Assembly: GCA_021018815.1 (NCBI GenBank)
Contig: JAITYX010000033.1
Span: forward strand, 1,550,001 to 1,614,000
Source of the DNA: Talinum fruticosum
Lineage: Eukaryota; Streptophyta; Magnoliopsida; Caryophyllales; Talinaceae
DNA: 64,000 bases
Direction: 5' to 3'
In this document: positions 1-13,312 of the stretch, piece after piece
Numbering within the stretch: position 1 is the first letter of the stretch
How the letters are laid out: every line of letters begins with the position of its first letter
The notes under the pieces: generated by a model
The model's database searches: none
Told to the model about the DNA's origin: nothing
The model's input: only the letters and a program-made list of their open reading frames with translations
Position numbers and translations under genes: made by a program

Positions 1-1389
1 ACTGTTCAAATCATCCCAAAATTTTCTCTATAGCTGTCCGTCTCAAACAAGCCAATGTGCACATTAAAGTGTTCTCCTATGAAAAGATACACACAAGCAC
101 TTATAGCTGTCCATCTCACACAAGCCAATGTCAGTCTCCCCTTCCCCACTCCACCAGCAGTAACTACTATAAAAGGCTATGTGAATGACATTATCTCACT
201 TAACCCCCACTACTTGTTTACATTGCTCCATACTAACCATGATGCCTACCCACTCCAGCAAGAAAAATCTCCTAGCCCCTAGCACCACAAGTCAAACCTA
301 TTGAGGCCCCTTGCTTCCCCCAAAAAAAAAAAAAAAACACTTTAGTCTCCTCACAGCATGCTATGTTGATCTTAAACCTCTCCAAAGCTTCAATCAATTA
401 AAAGGACATTCTTGTAAGCATTCCAGCATTCTACCCAACCATCCTCAAGTTATAGGGGTCAACGAGACAACCAGCATGCCATGTGCCTCCTTGGTCCCCT
501 GAAAGACAAGCCCTTATTCCAAATCTAAAACCAATACCTCCACCTTTAAAGACATCAGTTCCGGAAGTAGGGAGGAACGAAGGCAAGACTTTAAAGGAAG
601 CTAAAGAAGAGGGTTGCAGATTTAAGAATACGAGTTAATACTTAGTACATCAACGACTCAAATGATAAAAAAGCACTTACAGGACTAGACCAAACTTGCA
701 ACAAAAGACACAGAAACAATAAGGCACATCAGCCAACATGAATTACTCAAGAATTTCATAGATTATACAAGTCTATGCAGAAACTAACAGTCAACTTGAC
801 TGGTTGCAACCTTTAAAAATTAAATGCATCTTACAAGGACATCAACAGGATAAGATATAATATCAATAGCATAAATCCCAATTCGTCTGAAGACAAATAA
901 TATCCTTCAACCAATCCTCAGATTTAAACAACATTTATGATTAAATATGAACGCAACTTTTTCATCAAACAATTTTCTGCAGCAGATACTTGGCCAAGCC
1001 TTATCTTCAGTAAAGTAGTTGATTGTTCAAGTTTGGTTTGGTATCATAGACATAGATAGAAAGAACATGCAAAAATATACTTGAAAAGAGAAGCAATAAA
1101 AAACCAGCAAAAGGTTTGTACTTGCTCATCCAAAACTAATATGCACATAATAACCTATGAAAGGTCAAAAAATTGGTGAAGCACAAATACTGACACATGC
1201 CATAAAGCAATTACAAGAAAATGAACCTCTTGAGGTTAAGTGTGGCTTCTTGACAGGTCATACTGTCATTTTGATACTGAATAGAAGTCGAGAGATTGAT
1301 AATCAAAGTACAACAGGATGCATGGAAAATGAATAATCATACAAGTAAATGTCCTCAATAACCAGCTCCTAGCCACAAAAGAGGATTAC
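1..1389. other. Presumed intron or distal part of the GCP6-like gene
   Basis: No exon that continues the GCP6-like reading frame could be recognised here on the minus strand. The last exon seen ends at 1390 with a good GT donor, so this stretch is most simply a long intron, with the remaining 3' exons to the left of the window. No repeat or RNA gene was seen apart from a short A-run near 320. Confidence 0.4.
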
Positions 1390-4300
1390 CTGATGATACT
1401 CAATATCAAGAGCACTCATAACTTTTTCAAGCTTTTCTTGCATCTTACTATAGAAGTTCCTTCTTGAAAGCACAGTGGCTTCTATTTCTCTTTTATTAAA
1501 ACTTAACGGAGAACAAGAAACTCTACTACTCGGAAGGTCACTCAAGCCCGGAAGGACATCCTCAAAAGTGTATTCCCCAGCGTGAACATAATTGCACAGT
1601 CGAAGCAATCTCATTACCACTTGAAGTTGCTGACCAGCTCTCATCAATGGAATTGAGACAATTTTAAGGAAACAAGGAAGAGTAACTCCTGTTTGTTCCT
1701 GAATATAATTTCACAAGTGCGTCAATTCCACATGACAGAATCAAAGCCTCTCAATCATGGCTACAACCATATCTTATCATTCAAATAGAATATTACCCTA
1801 ACAGTGGCCAACGGGAAGTCAACAGGAATGCCAGCTTTACCATGTAAATAATGCGGTGGATTCTCTCTGTATTCCACTATAAATTCTCCATATGGGTCAT
1901 TAATCTTGGCTTCATAAATCCAAGATCTAATGAAGCTGCAATATGGTTCTAGTGACTGCAGAAAAAGGTACTTGAGAAGAGAGCAATGAGCTGGATCCAC
2001 AACCTACAGGATACTCAGATTAATAGACAATACAAGACAAGAATATTTAACCACATGTCGACAATGCCAATTCAGGCGAGAAGGTGTGATGGAAATGAAT
2101 GATTTTAGAATGATGTAAAATGACTTCGAGATATCGATAAATAATAAGAATATTTGGTCATGTATGACTTTACGAGCTATCAACAGAGAGTTTAAAAGAA
2201 ATACAAAATGAGACGATAGAAATACATCTGGCCAAATTCGAAAGCTAAAGGCCCATTATTTTCTATCTCACAGCCTGGATTCTGCTTCTTGTACCTTTCA
2301 TTTTCCATTTCCAACCAAAGAACCTCAAATTCACAATCAGCAAACCTACAAAAATATCCAGGCTCACCTGTAGTTGTGTGTACAAATAAGTAAGTAAATT
2401 TGCTCCTCGAGGAAAGTTACAGAATCCCATCGCTGCATTTGCCATTAGCTCTTCAGATGAAATTTTTGAGAGACAAAGAGCTGTATCATGCAAATGACAC
2501 AGATTCCCAACAGCCTCTATTTGGGTTCTCAACTCCTTTGTGTGGAGGTAAACCTCCAACATTGTAACTTCAGAATGTGCAACACTTGTAAGACTACCTT
2601 GCCATTGTGGAGAACTTGATTGCAAATTGACACTATCAAAGGAACACCTCACATGCACTGATGCAGTTAATGTGTCTAATGCACAGAGATAGCCTTCCAA
2701 GACCTTCCGAACAGCCACTCCAAATGCCTGATTAACAAGGCTACACGGAGGATGCTCCATATTCTTTCCCTCATTAGTATGGTCATCAGCTGATTCTAGC
2801 TCAACTTCTTGTTTCTCAGTCAGACATCCACCAAGCGTTGGACAGGTGAAATAATCAACAAACTTATGAAGAAGAATAACCAGAGTACCAGAAAAGGCAA
2901 TAGATTTTAGCATCTTTCCTAGTGCACCAGTGCTCAGAGATCTATTCCAAAGAGTTGGAATTCGATGACTGGATCTGTCCGCAGGATCAGCATAAAATAA
3001 CGCTGACAGTTGCTCAATACTTACAACAGCCGACTGAATTCCCTGCAATGCATTCGTCACCAAGCGCACCAAACTGGCTTCCTGAAAGACATGTTTTATT
3101 ATGATGCCAAATTAATCAGAGAGAAAAACAGCCTAGATATATATTTAACTTAAAAAATAGCTTCAGTTTCTGTAGACATTCCAGTATAATCAAATAGCAC
3201 TGATCAAATTTCCGTTAGGTGTATTCCATAATCTACAGTCCATAAAAAATACAATAATAGCTCCAAGCTAACCAATGTGTTTCTCTTAGAGAGGAATTAG
3301 TTCAGGTTCAGCTATTCTCTAATGCTTAAAGCAAATATAGATAGGTGGGCTAGATTAATATCTAGCATCAGCAAGTAGGTAGAAGCAACAGAACACATAA
3401 CCTTGTAAACAGTTAATCCACGTGGCAGATTATAACATGGGAAATTTCTTCCACACACTTACTGATGTGACACCTTTCTAGTGACAGTTACTGTACACCA
3501 CAACAAACAATACTAGTGTTCCACCATTGAAGCATCTCCTCCACTTGCCATCAATTCACTTGGATCCACAAAACTGAGGAAGCTTAATCTCAAATGACCG
3601 CATCATAAGTCATAACCACAATAAATTGAAAAGGTTGTGATACTATTGGGCATGACCCATGAGAGACAAGCACATAACTTGACAAATGCAACAAAGAATA
3701 TCTGATCTCTTTGCAATGCATTAAAAGAAAATGTGACATGACAACAGGTTAGCAACTCGCGATCTACAATGTTTTTAGCAATTCTACTCACAATATCCAA
3801 GGAATAAACACAAAGCGACTTCAAAAGTAGATCAAACAAGCCATACTTCTCACTTCTATACTAAATCATAGCAACTACCCGTTGACATATGCTAGAAAAA
3901 CGTTCAAACAACAGCAAGAATCTGCAGTACTTCAAAAACACCCTTAAGAGTAGGCCATATTTCTGTCCATGTGGCTGCATTTGGCCCACATCTCAAGAAC
4001 CTCAAAACTCCTGCTTCACTCAGTTCCTCAACATTGTCATACAAGATGGCTATGCCAAACAATTGATTCAAAATTTAAAAGCCATTACGATTAAAACTAC
4101 ATTCTTTGTAGTGTATGGTTGGATGTAACAACCATATAATGCAAACAAGTTTGCAATTGTGTTTACATCACCTTATTTGGCTGTATGAGAGTATTGTAAT
4201 AAACAACTAACTTGCAATTATGATTACCACAAATCATGTAATTATGATTACATTACATGATTGATTGCATTACATCAAACCAAACATCAAATTAGCGACA

Positions 4301-4779
4301 AAACATTTCCCTTGACCACAAATTTTCCATTAATAAAAATAAAATAAAATAACAGTATGGGCCACAAATTTTTCATTCACACTTACAAAAGAATTCTGTG
4401 CCATAACCAACCCTAAGTCAAAATATAATTACAAAATACACATTTCTCCTGAATTTGCTTGAAACCTAAACTTGCACTCTTTGTTCAATACCAAATGCAT
4501 CTATTTTTGTTAATCACCGCATAAAAACATCATGAAAATCCGAAATTACATATCAAAGCAATGAATGAAAAAGTAGAGCGAACGGCTAGAGCCTAGAGGG
4601 CTTACAGAAAGAGAAGAAAGATCGTAAAGACAATCATGAGAGGAAGTGCGATTTGATGAGTGAGAAATGGAGCCGCCACTCTCGGAAGGAATGGACTCCC
4701 AGGGTTTGGGAGGAAGCCATGGCTCATCAAGCTTCAAATTCCGAAGCAACGACTCTTCAAAATCCGAATCCACCGCCAT
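1390..4779 (-). CDS. GCP6: Gamma-tubulin complex component 6-like protein, 3'-partial
   Basis: This encodes a subunit of the gamma-tubulin ring complex, which nucleates microtubules at the cortex, spindle and phragmoplast. Five coding exons fit one frame with GT..AG borders, all in phase 0: 4779-4606, 3860-3792, 3081-2368, 2003-1797 and 1698-1390. The start is the ATG at 4779, giving the N-terminus MAVDSDFEESLL followed by a PWLPPKPWESIPSESG-type motif that I associate with plant GCP6. Exon 3 holds the GRIP1-like helical region (QGIQSAVVSIEQLSALF, LLHKFVDYF). Exon 4 carries the FLQSLEPYCSFIRSWIYE block shared by Spc97/Spc98 proteins. The 3' exons, including the C-terminal gamma-tubulin-binding GRIP2 domain, are not seen and probably lie to the left. 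The small second exon (23 codons) is inferred from a consensus GTGAGT donor and from continuity of the protein. GCP5 is the main alternative assignment. Confidence 0.82.
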
Positions 4780-6168
4780 TTCTTCAAAAATTAAACCCTA
4801 AGCACTTCCATTTAGGGTTCTTCTTAACTACTCCATTTCTGCTCTGATTTAAACCATCACAGCAGCAAGAAGAACCTCATAACGTCAAATTTGTGCCCGA
4901 TTTTCCGGTTGATAGTGAGCTCCGACTTCCGGAAGGTCGCCGGCGGAGGCGAAGAGAAAATGCCGGCGGCGGATCTGCGGAGGCCGGAGATGAGGAGAGA
5001 GAAAACGAAAAAAGCCGGGAAAGTGAGGGAAAGTGAGTGAGGGGCTTTGAAAGATATCAAATTCAATAATCAATATATACTTATATCGTATCTGGTGATA
5101 AATTAGTGGGTCATGGCCCATGGGCCTCTTTCGGGACCAGCCCATAAAGGGTGTATACTGGGCTGAGTTTGTGAAATATCGCCCTCAAATTAAAATAAAA
5201 GCTTAACCTATTAAGGACACAATTGTTTCAAATTTTATGGTGGCATTTCTATCCGTTTCTAATTATTAAGTATAATAGTTGATAAATGTTGATAGTCGTT
5301 AATTGTAACCATCAGTGAACACCGGTAATCCATTGATAACTGTTAATCACAATTGTTAGTAAAACTAGTAACTGCTCGATAAACGCTAGTATTCGGCGAT
5401 AACCACTAATCATAATCGCTAACCTCTAATGATTAATTATAAACGGTTAATGAATATGCTCTAAGTTTGATGACAATATTGATGATTGAAATTTGCATTT
5501 ATTTTAAGTTTGAAATATTTTTGTACATATGCACATAATTTATAAGCATAATCTACTATCTCCTCCCTCGTCAACAACACTAGTGCCGAACCATTAATAT
5601 CGGTCAATAGTTAGTTCCATAATACATATACATATAAGTTCATCTGATAAAATCTATGAAAATTGTTGTCAAAAATCCCACATATATTGTTTTTGTGCCA
5701 AAGAAAAGCAAATCATTGACAGAAAATAAATTGGAGAGACAGGGAAAATAGATTATTCATATGAGATGATGGAATAAAGTGACTTTTTTCTGAAGTGCTC
5801 TTCTCCTAATACAGGGTTTTGTAGCCTCCCAAGTTCAGACATGAACTGAAGCAACAAATGGGCATTTCCTTCCTTGAGGGATTAAACAATACATAGATTC
5901 TTTCACCGCAAGTTGAATTAAAAAGCTTACAGGACCCAAAAAATAAAAAAGGGTATAAGATAAACAAGGAATTTCTTTTCCCTCATCTAAGATGTCACCA
6001 CCTGCTTTGATCAAGCTTTGGAATATCCACATCTGAAAGCAAACAGAAGAGCAATGCATATATATATATATATATATACCCCCAACTAAACCAAATCAAA
6101 TTCCATCACAAACAAATAAAGAAATTGCACCACAAGAAGAAAATCCAAAAGCAGCAAAGACATTAGCC
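4780..6168. promoter_or_regulatory. Divergent promoter region between the GCP6-like and RTM2-like genes
   Basis: The two genes point away from each other. About 250 bp next to the GCP6 start is GC-rich with a purine-rich strand, as in a plant 5' UTR. The rest is AT-rich. Positions 5240-5460 contain many short degenerate gttaat/taacg-type words, perhaps an old transposon remnant. A short (TA)n run lies at 6057-6079, about 90 bp before the RTM2-like ATG. No other gene is visible. Confidence 0.4.
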
Positions 6169-7081
6169 ATGGCTTCTTCTAATCCTAACCGCGTCTATGA
6201 AGATTTCGACCCTCCATCAGATTTGGTGTCAGAGGAAGTCTGCGATACCATCCTCCTTTATCTCCCTGGTACTCATAAAACAAATAAATGAAATGTTTTT
6301 CTTCCATTTTCTCTTATCTCACTCCATTTCTGTTTTGTGGGGGTTAGGGGTTAAAAAGTGTAACTCATGATGTAAATTCACGTGCAGGGTTCAAGAAGGA
6401 ACAACTGAGGGTTCAACTAACCCCATCGCGGGTTCTCAAGATAACCGGAGAACGCCCAATTGGGGACAACAAATGGAGGCGGTTTCAGAAGGAGTTTCGA
6501 GTGCCATCCAACTGTGACACGAAGCAGATATCTGCCAAGTTTGAGGGGGTATTCTTTACATAAGGCAGCCAAAAGTCATCATCCCAGCAACCACAGCTCA
6601 ACAGCAGCCAGGAAAACCGGCTCTAGAGGCTCCACCTATACCACCTCAACCCCTACTCCAACCCCAACCTGAGAAAGATCATGCTCAGCCTTCAAGGCAT
6701 CCTGAGGAGAAGGGAGAGAAAAAGGAAGATACAATGGTAAAGAAGGATGAAGTTCCCCGAGCCCCTATGCCTCAGGCTCAACCGCAGCCTCAAAAGCAAC
6801 AAGAAGCTCCTCCTAGTGACTTGCCAAAGCTGGAGGAGGAGAGGGAGAAGGGATATAGGAAGGAGGATGAGGAGAGGAAAGGTCTTATCGAAAAGAGGCC
6901 ATCACAGGTGTTTCGTGAAAGTGGGCTGTTTAGGGAACTGAGGAAGCCAGAGAATATGAAAAGGCTGGTTATTTCTGTTGTTATGGTGTTGGCAATTGGC
7001 TTCTACATTTCCTACATATTCAAGTCATTTACAGGAAATGAGCAGGAAAGAATCTTGGGTTCTGATCAACTAGAGTTGTAA
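6169..7081 (+). CDS. RTM2-like HSP20-domain membrane protein, frame broken once
   Basis: This is a small-heat-shock-protein-like protein with a C-terminal membrane anchor, related to RESTRICTED TEV MOVEMENT 2. That Arabidopsis family restricts long-distance movement of a potyvirus. Two exons: 6169-6268 and 6388-7081. Exon 1 and early exon 2 give the alpha-crystallin fold (LRVQLTPSRVLKITGERP, WRRFQKEFRVP, ISAKFEG). A Pro/Gln- and Lys/Glu-rich linker follows, then a hydrophobic anchor near the end (RLVISVVMVLAIGFYISYIF). The frame stops early because the G-run at 6545-6549 is one base too short. Adding one base gives a continuous protein of 264 residues with FEGG-ILYIRQPKV. The intact downstream half and its typical anchor favour a sequence error over a dead gene, but a true frameshift allele cannot be excluded. 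The family assignment rests on the domain order. Confidence 0.75.
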
Positions 7082-7362
7082 TTTCCAATTGAAAGTTGCT
7101 CAAAACATCATGCCAAAGTACACGTAAATACATCCAATGGACCGAAAAAATTTACACAATCAAGTCCCTGAAAGGGTAATTCGACATCATATATTGTAAA
7201 TTAGCTTCATCACAGTAATTTGTTATCAAATTTCAAGCAATAATAACAGCATATGCTATTTTTCTATTATATGAAGCCCCCCTCCCCACCCCAACAATAC
7301 CCTCTTGAACGGGGAAGATATTAAGCGGTTCGGAAATAGAAATGGAAGCCTGTGAATAAACA

Positions 7363-9000
7363 TTATGCAGCATCATGCTGTTTCTCGCTGGGAAAATCCA
7401 AGCCCACAGCAACCCAATTGTCCTCATCAATTGGCATCACAGTAACTCCTTTGGGAAGATTAGTGATATTTGGAATATAGGAATAAACTCTGACCTTATT
7501 GCTAAGCAAGAAACTCCTCGGTTCAGGAGGTTTCTGCTTGTTAGCTGTTACCATTTCCTCCTTATCCAAGGAAGCCAATGTATCAACTTGAGCATCAGAA
7601 GCAATTTCCCTGGTCGATTTTCCTTTACCTGCCAAAACACATTTCATCTTGGTTTGTGCCTTATCATAGAACATATGATTGGGTTGTGTCAGCTGCCCAA
7701 AAAGTAAGGGAAAAAAATGATTGGGTTATACGGCGAATACAAGTTCCAGGTTTAGTACATGGGGCTAGCCTGCAGTGATGCCTTTCCGTTTGTCATTTTC
7801 TGTGATTTTGAAGAATATTATACGGGAAAAGTGTTCATTAGCAGCTGAGCAAAAGGAAACAAAGTTCTCGATGCTATTAGATGCAAGGAATGTGTCATTT
7901 GAACCAAATTTGATTTCTCAGCTAAATATAATAGATCATTCTGGTTGGATCAGGGTTAGGCCGAATGCAACTTCAAATCATCTTCAAGTTTACAGGTAAT
8001 TATCCAACAAGTTTTCCAAGAAAATTTCTAGAACCAAAAAAGCAATTTGTAAACAAAATATGATAATCATCAATCAAACAATTTTCAGACTAGTTCAGCC
8101 TGGATTGGATCAACTCGTGGCTAGGTTTCCTTATATCAGGTTTGGAATGGTACAGCAGGCCATTCAAATTTCATAATTGGCATGGGTTAGTTTTGCCAGG
8201 ACTAGATGTAGAAGGTTCCCGAGGCATCCTTCAGGGAAGATGCATCAGTGGCATAAGCTATTAGTTTCTGGGCAGGTCAAAGAACTTACTCTTGATAGAA
8301 GCAGCAGCATCAGTAAACTTCCCAGCGTTGATTTTCTCCTATTGAAAGTGCCAAACACAAATCAACGGTCAATTGCTCACAGCCTTAAAATCAAAGACTT
8401 GTAAAAATACAAGGTCATTTTGGATCTTGTTAAAAAAATAAAAAAACTGATGAGATTTTTCAATGGACAATGAACTGAAACTGACAGCGAGCTTGGCATG
8501 ACTGGTCTCTGCTTCACACGGTTTTCCAAAAGACTCCGGGTTCCCAAAGTTGCAGCCCTTTGCTGAAACCAAAATCATTATTGACCTGTTTAAAAGAAAT
8601 AAAAAGACAAATATGTAGTTCGGGTTCGAGTCTCTTTGCTTGCACGGATGCTAGCAAGCATATGCCCAAGCCCCATGAAAATAGGACCCACATCGGGGGG
8701 TGCGGTTTATGTAATTTGGGCCTAAATGGATCATGAGTGCAGTGAAGATGATGCAGGAACAGGACTACCTGAGACATTGCTTGAATCTGGGGAGGCAACA
8801 TGAGTTAAGGCTGTCTTCGCAGCTTGGTTTTGAGCCTTTTTCAAGGATCCACAAGAAGTAAGGGAATGAAAGAACTTGCCATTGACAAATACAGAAGCTC
8901 TGAACTCTGGAATGTGGTCAGGGCCAATTTTTATGGCTGAATACTGGGGTAACGCCCATGAATTCTTGAAACACAGCTCCTGTAACTTGGACTTGTACAT
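7363..9000 (-). CDS. dsRNA-binding protein (DRB-like), gene model incomplete
   Basis: Exon 1 (9000-8769) encodes a complete double-stranded RNA-binding motif: MYKSKLQELCFKN, then GPDHIPEFRASVFVNG, then the closing helix KKAQNQAAKTALTHV. Plant DRB proteins with this layout are partners of Dicer-like enzymes. Exon 1 ends in phase 1. An exon starting at 8562 continues it (NFGNPESFGKP...AETSHAKLA), most likely the linker. A possible short exon lies near 8355-8300 (EKINAGKFTDAAASIK). The last exon, 7628-7363, ends in KGVTVMPIDEDNWVAVGLDF, which I take to be a conserved C-terminal block. No second dsRBM could be found between 7641 and 8562, although the family usually has two. The gene could be a divergent single-dsRBM form, could be decaying, or could have further base errors. 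Internal exon borders are uncertain. Confidence 0.55.
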
Positions 9001-9751
9001 TGTTTTCCTCTCTCTCTCTTACTTTCACTTTTGGAAGCCATGATATGCTCTGGTATTAGGTTTTGGAAGGGGGGAATGCTTTCTGTGTGCTTGTACTTAT
9101 GGTTGCCAACTGTGATTCTGAAATGCTATATGGAGTTGCAAGTTTCCATATTCCACAAACATGGTATATTTATGATTTACATGAATTCCACTCACATTGT
9201 TAACATTTTCAGTTTTTTTTTTTTTTTTTGGGGATATCCTCAGCTAACAATTGGTGCAAGTATCCCAGAATCATCTGCTTCATTTGTGAGGGTGAGGATG
9301 CTTATATTTGAATTTCCCAAACTCTTCTGAATTGGGAGTACTTGTAACAACTATTAGCAACAGTTAGGGGATTTGGCAATGCACCAACATTTTCAAAAAC
9401 AACAAAATAAAGATAAAAAAGGGCAAAATCGTACATAGTTGCTTCGAAGATACCAAGCTTTGTAATGCATAAGCTGTTATCATTGCTTTAGATTTCAAGT
9501 GCACAGTAAGAGGATTAAAATAGAAATACATGGAAAGAAGGGCTAAAAGAAAGCAAACCTAAGACTATTAACATCCCAATAACCAAGGATGGAAAAAAAG
9601 GGGAAAAGGGGGGAATAGAAAAGGCAGCAACTCATCTCAAATGATATGCTTGTTTAAAGAGAATACCCTTCTTTGTTTTTCTCTCCACTCATTTCGTATT
9701 TTTTGTTTGGATTTGGGGAAGTTGAGAATCAGGGGCTATGAGTTTGAGGGC

Positions 9752-12700
9752 TCACTTGGCACTGGCCAGCTGGGTGCGCACAATCTTGGCAGCAGCTACC
9801 ATGTTGCTAAGGGCAGGCTTCACTTCAGAGTATTTGCGGGTCTTAAGCCCACAATCTGGGTTAACCCAAAGGATATGAGATTCGAGGACTGCAAGCATTT
9901 TGGTAACGCGATCCACTATTTCTTCAGTGGACGGGATCCTTGGGGAGTGTATGTCATAGACACCGGGGCCAATGCCAGCACCGTACTTCACTCCCTCGCG
10001 GAAGACAGATAGGAGCTTCTCATCTGATCTGGAGTTCTCAATGGTGATGACGTCAGCATCCATGTTGATGATTGAGTGGATAATGTCATTGAAGTTGGAG
10101 TAGCACATGTGGGTGTGGACCTGTCTCATGAGAACAAATAATCCAAACAAATCACTATATCATGTAAATACCCACAATCTTAAAGAACTTTTTTTTTTAT
10201 GGTTTCTTAGAGGGGGTACAATGCAAGTAAAGAATAAGAACCTGAGTCGTATCTTGAACACCACAGTTGGTTATCCTGAAGGAGTGGACAGCCCAATCCA
10301 AATAGAAAGGCTGCTCAGACTTCCTCAAAGGCAGACCTTCTCTTAAGGCAGCCTCATCAATCTGGATGACATTAATGCCAGCCTTCTCAAGATCCTCCAC
10401 CTCATCCTTGATGGCCAAAGCAATCTGGTAACAAGTCTCAAACCTGGAAAGGGGAAAAAGAGAACATTGATTAAAATGGTGCATTATAAAGAAGCTATGA
10501 TAGTAAGGTTCCAGAATGTAAGCTTAGCCTACCTAGGTTGGTCATTTCGGACAAAGGACCAGTTCAAAATGGTAACAGGGCCTGTAAGCATTCCCTTCAT
10601 GGGTCGCTTCGTCATACTTTGAGCCATTGTGGACCAGAAGACAGTCATGGGCTTGGGTCGACTTACATCACCATAGATGACTGGAGGCTTCACACAACGA
10701 GACCCATAAGACTGGACCCATCCATTAACAGTGAAGGCAAAACCCGAGAGTTGCTCACCAAAGTACTCAACCATATCATTCCTCTAAACCACAATGAGCC
10801 AAGCATTAGAAATTATAAACTAATTTTTGACAACATATAGATAGAATAAAGCTCACCTCTGGCTCTCCATGGACCAAAACATCAATATCCAGCCCTTCTT
10901 GAAGCTGAACAACCTTCCTAATCTCCTCCTTAATAGCCTTAACATAATCATCCTCAGATATCCTAAAATAAAAGCATGAATAGTTAATGTTTCAAACTCC
11001 ATTAAGATTACATCTCATCTTTACATTGAAGGAAAATGCTGACTTGTTAGCTTTGTATTCACGGCGGACTCTTCTGAGGTCGATGGTTTGGGGAAGGATC
11101 CGATTGTGGTGGTTGGCAAAAGCGGAAGGTTTAGCTTCTTTTGCTGAGCCTCCAACCTAGCACTCACATTTGTGGCACGACGATGATCAGATCCCTTCAA
11201 GGCAGCAGCCTGAGCAGCAAACAAAAGGTCAGATATATAGAGGGTTAAAAAAGTAAGCAGAACATAACAGGGGAGTGAAAGACTTACAGCCTTCTGAACC
11301 GCCTCATTAGTCACTCTAGGGGAGGATTTTCTTGAAGCATGAGCTGTAGCATTCGCAGAGAAAAATGCCTGCAGTGAGGTAAATTAGAAATTGAGCACAT
11401 CGAGAGGCTTAAGAACGAGACATAATAGCAAAGACCCAATGTCATTATTTCCGGAAATTTATATCTGCCACAGAAAATTATTTCAGGACAGAGATGTAGT
11501 ATAGTTCAGGAAATTGTTCATCCAAAGGCAGCGCTTATATCAATGATTACTTTGCTCCAATTACTTCTTTATTAGATCTAATTCTGCCATCAATTAATGT
11601 AAATGACACAATCTTACCTTGTCTTTCTGGCCAGATAACGCCTTTGCCAAGGCATTCACCTCGACAATTTTCTGAGCTGCAAAAGCCATCCATGACTTGA
11701 GCTCTGCATCAAACTTGGTCTCATTCACCAAATCGACGGCAGTGTGAAGAAGAGAGCATGAGGTAGATACAACAAGTTTGTCTGTTACACCGAGCACATT
11801 AGCATAATCAACTATAAGCAATAGAGGATTTGCAGTCTAATCTGAATTCTTTTGTTTCGTACCTTTTTCTACAATCCCCTCAAGAGCTCGCAGGGTATTA
11901 AGGGAAGCTTCAAGGTCATTAGCCCAGATGTTCCTCCCATCCACTACTCCCGCAAACAGATACTTGCCAGAAGGAAATCCACCCTTGATCAAATCAAGGG
12001 TCTTTGTCCCACGAACAAGATCAAATCCAAAAGCAGTTACCCCTTTTAATGAAGCAAGAGTTTTGTATGCCTCAGCTGGAACATCAGCAAAGTAGGTTTC
12101 AATAAGAATGTTCAAGCCTGAGAGAGTAGACTCTAGCTCTGAGTACGCATATGTAAAAGCTTGCAATTGATGTGCATCAAGGTCCATGACGAGTTTAGGT
12201 TCATCAAACTGAATCCAGGATGCCCCAGCTGCCTTAAGTTCAGAAATGACCTCCCTGTATTAAAGCAGCGGTTAGTACAGCCTGACAAACCCTCTCCACA
12301 CACACACACACACACACACTCACTCGCAAGGGACCTTACTTGTAGACAGGAAGAATCTTGCCAAGGAGTGAAAGAAGAGGAAAGGACTTCTCCGTGCCCT
12401 TAGCAGGCTTTGATAACAAAAGGTATGACACAGGGCCAACAATTACAGGCACAGTATCAACACCAAGCTGCAGCGATAATTAATGGATAAATTAGGCCTC
12501 TTAATTCTTAATAATTTAATATATTATATAATCATAAAAATATAAATCTGATCTCCGGTCAACATGCATCAGTTTTCACTAGTGCATAAAAGATTTCTTG
12601 AAGATAGTCGTGCAGAATAATTCCCATGTCACAAGGCTATAATACTGGTGACTTAACAATTAGTAATGTTGTAGGTTTTTCTTTTATTCCCGGGGCAGGG

Positions 12701-13312
12701 GGAGCGAGAGGTTAAGGCCTTAAGGGGCATGAAGAGACACAACATAATTGAAAGCAATCACTGACAATAAACTACAGCACCAAGTGAGGAACTTACAGCC
12801 TTGGCCTCCTTATACTCATCCACAGCCTTGTGAGATGCATATGAAAACTTCAAGTCAGGCCCCAACTCAGGGACAATGTAGTGGCTGCCAAAAACCCAAA
12901 TCCATAATTCACTACACATTCAATGCCATTTGAAAGACTATGACAATGTAGAGATCACTTACTAGTTGGTGTCGAACCACTTGGTCATCTCCATAGCTGG
13001 GACAGTGGCATTGCCCCTAGCCATAGAGAAGTAAAGATCGAAGCCAATCTCACCACCATTCCATCCATATCTTGGGGGAACAGCACCAATCATGGCAGTG
13101 GTGTCCAACACTTGGTCGTAGTAGGAGAAGGTGTTGCTTGGAATATACTTGATCCCAGTATCGGCCATCTCTTTCCAGATGGAAGCCCTGAGGCCAGAGG
13201 CAACCTTTTGCAACTCCTCAGCACTGATCTTTCCATCCCAAAAGGATTCCAAGGCAAACTTCAACTCCCTCTTAGGTCCCATACGAGGATACCCAACAAT
13301 GTGGGATGCCAT
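9752..13312 (-). CDS. METE: Cobalamin-independent methionine synthase (MetE)
   Basis: This enzyme transfers the methyl group of 5-methyltetrahydropteroyl-triglutamate to homocysteine, the last step of methionine synthesis and part of the cytosolic SAM cycle. Eleven coding exons: 13312-12963, 12884-12797, 12467-12340, 12254-11863, 11781-11618, 11368-11288, 11209-11044, 10962-10857, 10783-10533, 10443-10242 and 10120-9752. The protein starts [17 protein letters not shown] and ends LASAK. The zinc-site residues are seen in HTHMCYSNF and NPDCGLKTR. Exon 7 has one base too few: a C-run (plus-strand GGGG at 11090-11093) must gain one base to read TIGSFPQT. With that base the exons total 2,298 nt, i.e. 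765 residues, the usual plant length. Everything else is intact, so this is very probably a functional gene with a local sequence error. Intron 3 holds a CA/GT microsatellite. Confidence 0.96.
12297..12319. repeat. (CA)n microsatellite in MetE intron 3
   Basis: About eleven CA units lie between the exon ending at 12340 and the exon starting at 12254, close to the donor side of the intron. They appear as GT repeats on the transcribed strand. Confidence 0.9.
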
